Shown one piece after another: positions 1-5,683 of a DNA stretch of 8,385 nt (positions are counted from its first letter, which is position 1; each line of letters begins with the position of its first letter). The notes under the pieces were generated by a model that saw nothing but the letters and a program-made list of their open reading frames with translations, did no database searches and had not been told where the DNA came from. Made by a program: the position numbers and the translations under genes. The DNA lies in contig CAJGCZ010000063.1 of the NCBI GenBank assembly GCA_904501975.1, forward strand, positions 1 to 8,385. Direction: 5' to 3'. The stretch is from an uncultured Akkermansia sp. (GTDB lineage: Bacteria; Verrucomicrobiota; Verrucomicrobiia; Verrucomicrobiales; Akkermansiaceae).

Positions 1-32
1 CCCCTCCGGGGTTCCAATTGATGGGTGTCTAA

Positions 33-69
33 CCCGGGGTTCCGCCGCTATCGCGGCTCCACCACCGGG
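33..69. other. Compound hairpin in the repeat
   Basis: The outer arm CCCGG (33-37) pairs with CCGGG (65-69). After a single bulged A at 64, GGT (38-40) pairs with ACC (61-63). An inner perfect stem GCCGC (44-48) pairs with GCGGC (53-57) around a TATC loop. The two TCC triplets at 41-43 and 58-60 form an internal loop. No T-run follows on either strand, so it is not a classical intrinsic terminator. Confidence 0.5.
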
Positions 70-141
70 CTATTTTATGGCGCCCTGCGGGGCTCTCAAA
101 TTCGGCTCGCTGCGCTCGCGGTAAATTCGTCCCTCGTACAT

Positions 142-161
142 CTACAAACTTCCATTTGTAG
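142..161. other. Perfect inverted repeat after ubiE/menG
   Basis: CTACAAA (142-148) and TTTGTAG (155-161) form a perfect 7-base stem around a six-base loop, 31 bases beyond the stop codon of the methyltransferase gene. The stem is AT-rich and lacks a following T-run in the direction of transcription. It could stabilise the 3' end of the operon mRNA, but it may simply be part of the surrounding repeat. Confidence 0.45.
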
Positions 162-192
162 GGCCATCGACTAAAATTTTTACAAAGCGTTC

Positions 193-864
193 TTACTTCT
201 GCGCGGTATAAATACTGGCGATACCACAGAGCAAGGGAACAGCTGTGGGGGCAGAATAGCCGCAATGCGTGAGTAGCTTGCAGAACTCCTCGCCACGGGG
301 GAATTGCTCAATACTCTCACCTAAATAATCATAAGCCCCGGAATTACCGGTCAACATACCGGCAATGCGCGGGAGAATGCGGTGCAAATAGAATCGATAC
401 GGGGCAGCCAGCATGCCCTCCGGCATGCTGAAATCCAACACCAGCAAATGACCACCGGGGCGCAAAATGCGGCGGAACTCACACAGAGCTTTCTCGTAAT
501 CGGCCATATTACGCAAGCCGAAGGCCACCGTAGCGGCATCGAACGAGGCATCGGGCAGAGGCAGATTCATGGCATCTGCCTCCAGCACCTCAGTCAAGCC
601 TCGTTTCACAGCCACATCCAGCATCGGGCGGCAAAAATCCGTACCCAACACCTCCACCTCCGGCAGTGCTTTTTTGATAGCCAGAGCCAAATCACCCGTG
701 CCGGTGGCAATATCCAGCAGGTTAGACGGCTGCCACTCAGCTATCATTTTGATAGCTCGCTCACGCCACATGACGTCTGCACCAAGGGAAAGCACATGGT
801 TTGCCGTCACGTATCGCTTAGCAATGGACGAAAACGCAGAATGGACAAATGTTGGGTCCGGCAT
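193..864 (-). CDS. ubiE/menG: UbiE/MenG-family demethylmenaquinone (ubiquinone) methyltransferase
   Basis: This is a cytoplasmic or membrane-associated SAM-dependent C-methyltransferase. The family methylates the demethylmenaquinone ring to menaquinone, or the matching step of ubiquinone synthesis. The 223-residue product is close to the family length. Residues 18-33 follow the family N-terminal signature (Y, N, LS and W in register). The SAM-binding motif I, LLDIATGTGDLA, is at 49-60, and an acidic residue closing strand 2 is D76. The characteristic FGLRNMADYEKAL block is at 115-127, DFSMP at 144-148, and the C-terminal YLGESIEQFP segment at about 180-189. The gene lies 13 bases after the isocitrate dehydrogenase stop and is surely cotranscribed with it. 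No clear Shine-Dalgarno precedes the ATG. Menaquinone is the likelier product, but the sequence alone does not decide between the two quinones. Confidence 0.93.
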   Translation of the reverse strand: MPDPTFVHSAFSSIAKRYVTANHVLSLGADVMWRERAIKMIAEWQPSNLLDIATGTGDLALAIKKALPEVEVLGTDFCRPMLDVAVKRGLTEVLEADAMNLPLPDASFDAATVAFGLRNMADYEKALCEFRRILRPGGHLLVLDFSMPEGMLAAPYRFYLHRILPRIAGMLTGNSGAYDYLGESIEQFPRGEEFCKLLTHCGYSAPTAVPLLCGIASIYTAQK

Positions 865-877
865 GCAAAAAACGGGG

Positions 878-2101
878 TCAGTTCATCCTGGAAACAAGCG
901 CATCCGCAAAAGCGCTGGTCGATACAGCTTCGGCACCGGGAATCATCTCTGCCAAATCAGCCGTTACCACCTTTGCCGTGATAGCACCTTCAATGGCAGC
1001 CACAATGCGGTCAGCCGCTTCCGTCCATCCCATGTAGCGCAGCATCATCTCTGCAGAGAGGAGGAAGGAACAGGGATTCACCTTATCCAAATCCGCCAAC
1101 GCGGGGGCTGTGCCGTGCGTAGCCTCAAAGACGGCATGACCGGTCTTGTAGTTGATATTAGCCCCCGGGGCAATACCAATGCCACCCACCTGCGCCGCCA
1201 ATGCATCGGAGCAATAATCGCCGTTCAGATTCAACGTAGCCACCACGGAGTGATCCTTGGGATGGATAAGAATCTCTTGCAAGAAGGCATCGCAAATGCA
1301 ATCCTTAATCACAATACCATTGGGCAAGCGGCACCACGGGCCTTTACCGATAGGCTCTGCACCAAACTCACGCTTAGCGAGGTCGTAGCCCCAATCGCGG
1401 AAACCACCTTCCGTAAATTTCATGATATTGCCCTTGTGCACCAAGGTGACGGAAGGACGATTCTCTGCAATAGCGCACTGAATAGCAGCACGCACCAAGC
1501 GCTCGGTGCCTTCCTTAGATACAGGCTTAATACCAAAACCTGCCGTATTGGGGAAGCGCACTTTACCGGCGCGTTCGGGGAAGGTATCGGACAACCAGCT
1601 GTAGAAGATTTCAGCCTCCTTGCTGCCCTCCTTAAACTCAATACCGGCATAAATATCTTCCGTGTTCTCACGGTAAATAATCATGTCTACCAAGGAGGGG
1701 TCCTTCACCGGGGTTTCAATGCCCTTAAAGTAACGCACGGGGCGCACACAGCAGTAGAGGTCCAAACCTTGGCGCAGGGCAACATTCAACGAGCGAATAC
1801 CACCACCCACAGGCGTGGTCAACGGCCCTTTGATACCCACCAAATACTCACGGAAGGCATCCACAGTCTCCTGCGGCAGCCATGTGCCCAAGGTATCAAA
1901 AGCCTTTTGCCCGGCAAGCACTTCCTTCCACTGCAAGGCGCGGGAATCGCCGTAAGCAGCCTGCACGGCGGCATCAATCACGCGCTTGGCAGCACGCCAA
2001 ATATCGGGGCCGGAGCCGTCTCCGATAATATGGGGGATAATGGGAAAATCAGGAACCTGAAGGCCCTGGGCTGTCATGGTAATGGGGGCAGCGTCGCTCA
2101 T
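878..2101 (-). CDS. icd: Isocitrate dehydrogenase, E. coli Icd type, with altered cofactor pocket
   Basis: It catalyses oxidative decarboxylation of isocitrate to 2-oxoglutarate in the cytoplasm (TCA cycle, glutamate supply). The 407 residues align with E. coli Icd (416) almost throughout. Substrate residues are kept: S104 (E. coli S113, the AceK phosphorylation site), R110, R120, R144, Y151, K223, D295 and D299. The loop HGTAP begins at H329, and N342 matches N352. By my hand alignment, residues that contact the NADP 2'-phosphate are all changed: R292 to H280, K344 to A334, Y345 to L335, Y391 to A381 and R395 to E385. I checked the DNA of the last four by back-reading. Family knowledge says these positions set NADP versus NAD preference, so I infer NAD or relaxed use, although the usual Asp of NAD enzymes at position 344 is also missing. 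The gene starts 6 bases after the acidic-protein stop, in an operon with ubiE/menG. Confidence 0.95.
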   Translation of the reverse strand: MSDAAPITMTAQGLQVPDFPIIPHIIGDGSGPDIWRAAKRVIDAAVQAAYGDSRALQWKEVLAGQKAFDTLGTWLPQETVDAFREYLVGIKGPLTTPVGGGIRSLNVALRQGLDLYCCVRPVRYFKGIETPVKDPSLVDMIIYRENTEDIYAGIEFKEGSKEAEIFYSWLSDTFPERAGKVRFPNTAGFGIKPVSKEGTERLVRAAIQCAIAENRPSVTLVHKGNIMKFTEGGFRDWGYDLAKREFGAEPIGKGPWCRLPNGIVIKDCICDAFLQEILIHPKDHSVVATLNLNGDYCSDALAAQVGGIGIAPGANINYKTGHAVFEATHGTAPALADLDKVNPCSFLLSAEMMLRYMGWTEAADRIVAAIEGAITAKVVTADLAEMIPGAEAVSTSAFADALVSRMN

Positions 2102-2107
2102 GGTACG

Positions 2108-2830
2108 TTAATTGAAAAGGTTTTCGATGTTTTTCTTAAATTCTTCGTCAGACATTTTGGGCTTCTTGGAGCTTTCCGCATCAGCAGCCGGCTTAGAGGG
2201 TGCAGCAGGCTTCTTGTCTGCGGCGGGAGTCTCTTCTGTATCCTCGGCAGGCTCGTCGGTGGTGTCCGTGGGCTCCTCGGTTGTATCGGCAGGCGTTTCC
2301 TGCTCATCGGCATCGGAGTCGTCGTCCTCTACGGCTTCAAAGTCCTCATCGCCGACAAACTCCTCATCGTCGCCACCGTCAATCCAGTCTTCGTCGTCAT
2401 CCCAATCCTCCAGGTCTTCGTCGCCCTCCTCATCTGCAAAGTCGTCCTCTTCTTCGGCGTCAAGCTCATCGTCTTCTGCGGCAAGAGCATCTTCCGGCAG
2501 CTCGTCATCCTCCGGGAAGAGTTCATCTGCTGTATCCGGAGCCGTAGCGGCAGCCACAGCAGCATCGGCAGCAGGCTGAGCCGCCGGCGTTTTGGGCGTT
2601 GCGGGAGCCTTCACCACCTTTTTCTCCGCAGGCACAACAGCCTTAGCAACCTGCTCTGTTTGGGCGGCAGGGGGCGGTGTAGCCGTATAGCAGAAAATGA
2701 GCACCAGCAACACGACGGCAGACGGCAAAATATAAAAAATCATACCCTCTCGCTGCTGTGTTTTCACAACAGTACCGGCAACAGTCAAGCGAGAGCGTTT
2801 ACGCAACGGGTTTCTTGAAGGAAGAGCCAT
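2108..2830 (-). CDS. Membrane-anchored, highly acidic low-complexity protein
   Basis: I do not recognise a family. The 240-residue product has a basic N-terminus (R6, R10, K11, R12, R14) and one hydrophobic helix at about 29-49. An Ala/Pro/Lys-rich linker runs to about 100. Residues 101-200 contain 58 Asp or Glu by my count, and the end is Lys/Pro/Ala-rich with a short amphipathic tail (about 226-240). Positive charges before the helix suggest the acidic part lies outside the inner membrane. An in-frame ATG 39 bases upstream (2867-2869) would give 253 residues, but the promoter -10 box lies between the two, so the transcript would not contain it. The chosen ATG is preceded by a weak GAAAG. 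It is the first gene of the icd-ubiE/menG operon. A role as polyanionic spacer, cation binder or envelope protein is possible, but none is shown. Confidence 0.8.
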   Translation of the reverse strand: MALPSRNPLRKRSRLTVAGTVVKTQQREGMIFYILPSAVVLLVLIFCYTATPPPAAQTEQVAKAVVPAEKKVVKAPATPKTPAAQPAADAAVAAATAPDTADELFPEDDELPEDALAAEDDELDAEEEDDFADEEGDEDLEDWDDDEDWIDGGDDEEFVGDEDFEAVEDDDSDADEQETPADTTEEPTDTTDEPAEDTEETPAADKKPAAPSKPAADAESSKKPKMSDEEFKKNIENLFN

Positions 2831-2849
2831 ATTATCTTTCAGTCCGCAG

Positions 2850-2877
2850 ATTATAGCAAACAGGCACAAAAATGCAA
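2850..2877 (-). promoter_or_regulatory. Sigma70-type promoter of the acidic protein-icd-ubiE/menG operon
   Basis: On the minus strand, TTGCAT (complement of 2872-2877) and a perfect TATAAT (complement of 2850-2855) are separated by 16 bases. Transcription should begin near 2843, leaving an untranslated leader of roughly a dozen bases before the ATG at 2830. The surrounding DNA is AT-rich compared with the genes. No other good promoter is evident before icd or ubiE/menG, so this one probably serves all three genes. Confidence 0.7.
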
Positions 2878-2942
2878 CTTAAAAACAGCATAGCAAGCAA
2901 CAATTGAGAAATACGGTGAACTTTTCAGTGAGGAAATTGGGC

Positions 2943-2971
2943 TTGATTTCTGAGAAAAAAGCTGTTACTCT
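2943..2971 (+). promoter_or_regulatory. Candidate promoter of the phosphoethanolamine transferase-like gene
   Basis: TTGATT (2943-2948) and TACTCT (2966-2971) are 17 bases apart, with TG at 2963-2964 in the extended -10 position. The -10 hexamer is a poor match on its own. A start near 2978 would give a leader of about 26 bases containing an AGG (2994-2996) seven bases before the ATG at 3004. It is divergent from the strong minus-strand promoter in the same gap. Confidence 0.35.
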
Positions 2972-3003
2972 GAAACACGGCGAACGAACGCACAGGCAAA
3001 ACG

Positions 3004-4677
3004 ATGACAAATCCCACACCGGAACAGAACTCGCACCGCGGCACCGATGCACCTCGCGCCCAAGGGCACAAGGCCAGAATATGGTTGTTTATTGCGCTGA
3101 GCATTATTATGACCATGGCATGTGCCAACTCGATTTGTCTCAATTTGCTCAACATGACGAACGCGCAAATGCTCGTCTACATGCCGTATGCCGTGCCGGC
3201 GTTCCTCATCAACTTTGGGTTCTGGATTTGCTTTATGCTGGTGTGCGCGCGCTCGCGCATAGCCGCCTACATTTTGATGCCGATTGTGGTAATAACCCAA
3301 GTGGCCGTTATATTTGCGGGCATGACCTACGGAGTGGAGTGCAAGGAGATGGCGGTTGCCGTGATTAACACCACGGGCACAGAAGCCCTTTTATACATCA
3401 ACGTACAGTCCATGATGATGTTCGGGATGGGGCTGCTGGTGGTGTATTTTGTAGCCATAGCCGCGCGCAAGCTGCTGAATTTTGAGATAAGCCGCAAGGC
3501 GCACTACCTGCAACTGTGCCTTGGTTTGGTGGGCAGCGTCTTCTTTTTAGCGCTACCGCAGCTCATTAAAAAGCACTGGTATTGGGGGGCTATCGAATCC
3601 GTGGGGTTTGTGGACACCCTAGAGCCGTGGCGCCGCAGCTGGCCGGTGCCGCAAACGCGCGAGCAGGTACTGCATGAGGCCGTATACAACCACGACCACT
3701 TTGTCTTTGATAAAGCCTACCAACCCATCAACGTGGTGGTGGACTACTACAAAGCCGTGTTGGATTTCTATAATCCGCCGAGTTTAGAAAACGCGGAGGA
3801 TGCCCCCTCCGAAGAAATATGGCCGGAAAAACCGCAGACAGTCGTGCTCTACATCGGCGAATCGATGCGAGCCGACCACTCCCCTCTCAATGGGTATGAG
3901 CGCAACACCATGCCCAACATCGTTCAAGAGAAAAACCTCATTAATCTGCCGGCTCTCTACTCCCGCGAAACGCAAACCATTTCCTCCATTTACTCCCTGC
4001 TCTCCTTAACGGACAGCGAGACCGGCATGCCCACCCACAACTCCTTTATCGGCATTCTTAAAAAGCACGGCTATAACCTCAACCTGATGGTGGGCGCCAA
4101 CACGCATGGCATGTGGTACAACACCCCGTTAATTGCCCCCCTGCTTATTGACCGCATGCCCCTGCACTCTCGCCCGAAAGACGAAGCCGAATACGCCGAA
4201 GCCATGCTTGCCCTACAGCAAGAGAACAAGCACAACTTCATTTTGATAGAGGACGGCGCCGGGCACCAACCCTACCACTCGGAGAGCGAGGTTAAACCCT
4301 TCGGCGAGTCCTGCGATGTTGACAAATACGATAACACCCTGCTGGATATTGACCGCCGCTTGCACGCCATCATCAACACCATGCGCGATAAAGAGGCCCT
4401 GCTCTTCTTTACCTCCGACCACGGTGAATCATTCGGCGAGAACGACCGCTGGGGCCATGGCGGCCCGCGCTACGCGGAAGAACAACGCCACGTGTGCGCC
4501 TTCATTTGGTACTCAGACACCTACGCGGCCAAACACCCGGAGGTGATTGAAGCGCTGCGCAACAATGCTGCGCAATTTACCTCGCACGACCAAGTATACC
4601 ACACGATTATTTCCCTCTGCGGCATTAAATCTGAGGTGCAAATACCGGAGCAAGATATGACACGCCGCCAGCAATAA
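3004..4677 (+). CDS. Phosphoethanolamine transferase-like membrane enzyme (EptA/CptA/OpgE type, sulfatase fold)
   Basis: Enzymes of this family move phosphoethanolamine from phosphatidylethanolamine to lipid A, core sugars or glucans at the outer face of the inner membrane. The 557 residues start with a polar 25-residue cytoplasmic tail. About five membrane helices follow (near 26-47, 57-80, 86-107, 136-154, 169-188), then a periplasmic alkaline phosphatase/sulfatase domain from about 278. Visible metal and catalytic candidates are E286 in GES, T323 in SRETQT (placed like the phosphoryl-accepting Thr of EptA), H421, D472-H473 in SDHGES, and H485 in WGHGGP. The length and layout fit the family. 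The actual acceptor cannot be told; a sulfatase or another phospholipid-headgroup transferase is the alternative, but the five-helix N-terminus favours Ept. The gene stands alone, divergent from the icd operon and convergent with the transporter operon. The start is supported by AGG at 2994-2996. Confidence 0.85.
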   Translation: MTNPTPEQNSHRGTDAPRAQGHKARIWLFIALSIIMTMACANSICLNLLNMTNAQMLVYMPYAVPAFLINFGFWICFMLVCARSRIAAYILMPIVVITQVAVIFAGMTYGVECKEMAVAVINTTGTEALLYINVQSMMMFGMGLLVVYFVAIAARKLLNFEISRKAHYLQLCLGLVGSVFFLALPQLIKKHWYWGAIESVGFVDTLEPWRRSWPVPQTREQVLHEAVYNHDHFVFDKAYQPINVVVDYYKAVLDFYNPPSLENAEDAPSEEIWPEKPQTVVLYIGESMRADHSPLNGYERNTMPNIVQEKNLINLPALYSRETQTISSIYSLLSLTDSETGMPTHNSFIGILKKHGYNLNLMVGANTHGMWYNTPLIAPLLIDRMPLHSRPKDEAEYAEAMLALQQENKHNFILIEDGAGHQPYHSESEVKPFGESCDVDKYDNTLLDIDRRLHAIINTMRDKEALLFFTSDHGESFGENDRWGHGGPRYAEEQRHVCAFIWYSDTYAAKHPEVIEALRNNAAQFTSHDQVYHTIISLCGIKSEVQIPEQDMTRRQQ

Positions 4678-4682
4678 GCTTA
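4675..4682. other. Convergent stop-codon palindrome TAAGCTTA
   Basis: The plus-strand stop TAA (4675-4677) and the minus-strand stop (TTA at 4680-4682) face each other across two bases and together form a perfect 8-base palindrome. There is no room for an intergenic terminator, so transcription from each side must end inside, or run antisense into, the opposing gene. Confidence 0.8.
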
Positions 4683-5675
4683 CAGCTGCGTGCAAAGCGG
4701 GCATGCTTCCACAAAGTGCTCGGGTGATACCTCCACCAATCGGGGGCGATCAATAAGCGTATCGCCCTCCCTGCCCATACGCTGGCAAAAACGGCAACCG
4801 GGAACAAACTCGTGGATAGCAGCCACGCTCCCCGGAATGGTGGGCAAATGCGTTTTGCGAGCATACTCCGGCCGCGGCATAGAGGCCAACAAAGCTTTTG
4901 TATACGCATGGCGCGGATTGGCAAACAACTCGTGCACCTCGGCACGCTCTACCACGCGGCCACCATACATGACCACCACGCGATCACAATTTTGAGCAAT
5001 AACGCCCAAATCGTGCGTAATCAGAATGGCAGAGGAGCCCATTTGCTCCTTCAGCTCGCGAATAAGAGCCAAAATCTGCTGCTGCACCGTTACATCCAAC
5101 GCCGTTGTAGGCTCATCCGCAATAATTAATTTGGGGCGGCAAGCCAAGGCAATGGCAATAACCACACGCTGGCGCATACCACCGGAAAGCGACATGGGAT
5201 ATTCGTTGATGCGCGCCTCAGGATCCGGCATGTGCACAAAGTTAAGAATATCCACAGCCTCGCGCAGCGCAGCCTCATGCGTTAACCCGCGGTGCAGCAT
5301 CAGCGTTTCTGCAATCTGCTCGCCAATGCGGTGCACCGGATTGAGGGCGCGCAACGGCTCCTGAAATATCACCCCCACCTGCCCGCCTCGCAAATCGCGC
5401 AAGCGGCTGTAAGACATTTTAAGCACATCCTCGCCATCAAACATCACGCGCCCGCGCAAAATTTTACCCGCAGGCTGAGGCAGCAGGCGCACCAAGCTCA
5501 TAGCCGTCACGCTTTTACCGCAGCCGCTCTCGCCCACAATGCCCACACATTGCCCGCGCGGCACATCAAAGCTCACGTCGTCCACCGCACGCACCAGACC
5601 ATTTTCGGTTTGAAACGCCGTGGTCAGGTTACGCACCTCCAGCAAGTTGGCTTCCGATTTAAAAATCTTTTTCAT
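4680..5675 (-). CDS. Oligopeptide/dipeptide ABC transporter ATPase (OppD/DppD type)
   Basis: This is the cytoplasmic ATPase that powers peptide uptake through the inner-membrane permease. In its 331 residues, Walker A GESGCGKS is at 48-55, the Q-loop Q105 is in FQEP, the signature LSGGMRQR is at 163-170, Walker B LIIADE at 183-188, and the switch His is H221. A C-terminal oligopeptide-transporter extension follows (from about 250). This extension normally carries four spaced cysteines; here they are two tight pairs, C294/C297 and C325/C328, the second close to the C-terminus. The gene begins 8 bases after the binding-protein stop and ends 2 bases from the opposing gene, so no OppF/DppF partner follows it. 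It may act as a homodimer, or pair with an ATPase encoded upstream of the window or elsewhere. Confidence 0.93.
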   Translation of the reverse strand: MKKIFKSEANLLEVRNLTTAFQTENGLVRAVDDVSFDVPRGQCVGIVGESGCGKSVTAMSLVRLLPQPAGKILRGRVMFDGEDVLKMSYSRLRDLRGGQVGVIFQEPLRALNPVHRIGEQIAETLMLHRGLTHEAALREAVDILNFVHMPDPEARINEYPMSLSGGMRQRVVIAIALACRPKLIIADEPTTALDVTVQQQILALIRELKEQMGSSAILITHDLGVIAQNCDRVVVMYGGRVVERAEVHELFANPRHAYTKALLASMPRPEYARKTHLPTIPGSVAAIHEFVPGCRFCQRMGREGDTLIDRPRLVEVSPEHFVEACPLCTQL

Positions 5676-5683
5676 GCGTTATC

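Larger units (their letters stand above)
1..180. repeat. Hairpin-rich GC-rich intergenic repeat (left part possibly off-window)
   Basis: This stretch holds no credible gene. It has two copies of CCGGGGTTCC 28 bases apart (6-15 and 34-43). It has a compound hairpin at 33-69, in which CCCGG and GGT pair with ACC and CCGGG around an inner GCCGC/GCGGC stem. A second hairpin at 82-93 is GCCC-TGCG-GGGC. AAATTCG occurs twice (98-104 and 123-129) flanking two GCTCGC hexamers, and a 7-base perfect inverted repeat lies at 142-161. Stacked small palindromes like these are typical of REP/BIME-like dispersed extragenic elements. The location, directly after the last gene of an operon, also fits. That it recurs in the genome is inference, because only one copy is visible. 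Confidence 0.5.

Noticed and set aside
142..161. Intrinsic terminator for the icd operon
   Set aside because: The stem is AT-rich and is not followed by a T-run on the minus strand.
1..180. CRISPR array
   Set aside because: The direct repeats are only 6-10 bases, occur twice each, and are not separated by spacers of constant length beyond one 28-base interval.
29..265. A 78-codon minus-strand frame running from the 3' end of ubiE/menG into the repeat
   Set aside because: It overlaps the methyltransferase in another frame, and the rest is translated hairpin repeat with no protein-like features. Such frames are easily mis-annotated as hypothetical proteins.
2112..2579. A Ser-rich plus-strand frame
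   Set aside because: The poly-Ser composition is the direct complement of the Asp/Glu codons of the acidic protein on the other strand.
569..2818. A 749-codon plus-strand open frame antisense to ubiE/menG, icd and the acidic gene
   Set aside because: It lies opposite three genes, two of which are unmistakable on the minus strand. Its product has no recognisable domain and its end is biased low complexity. The absence of stops follows from the codon use of the real genes.
2828..2869. Upstream ATG at 2867-2869 as start of the acidic protein
   Set aside because: A perfect TATAAT lies downstream of this ATG, so the expected transcript starts after it; the added 13 residues are also hydrophobic and Cys-rich, unlike the basic N-terminus that follows.
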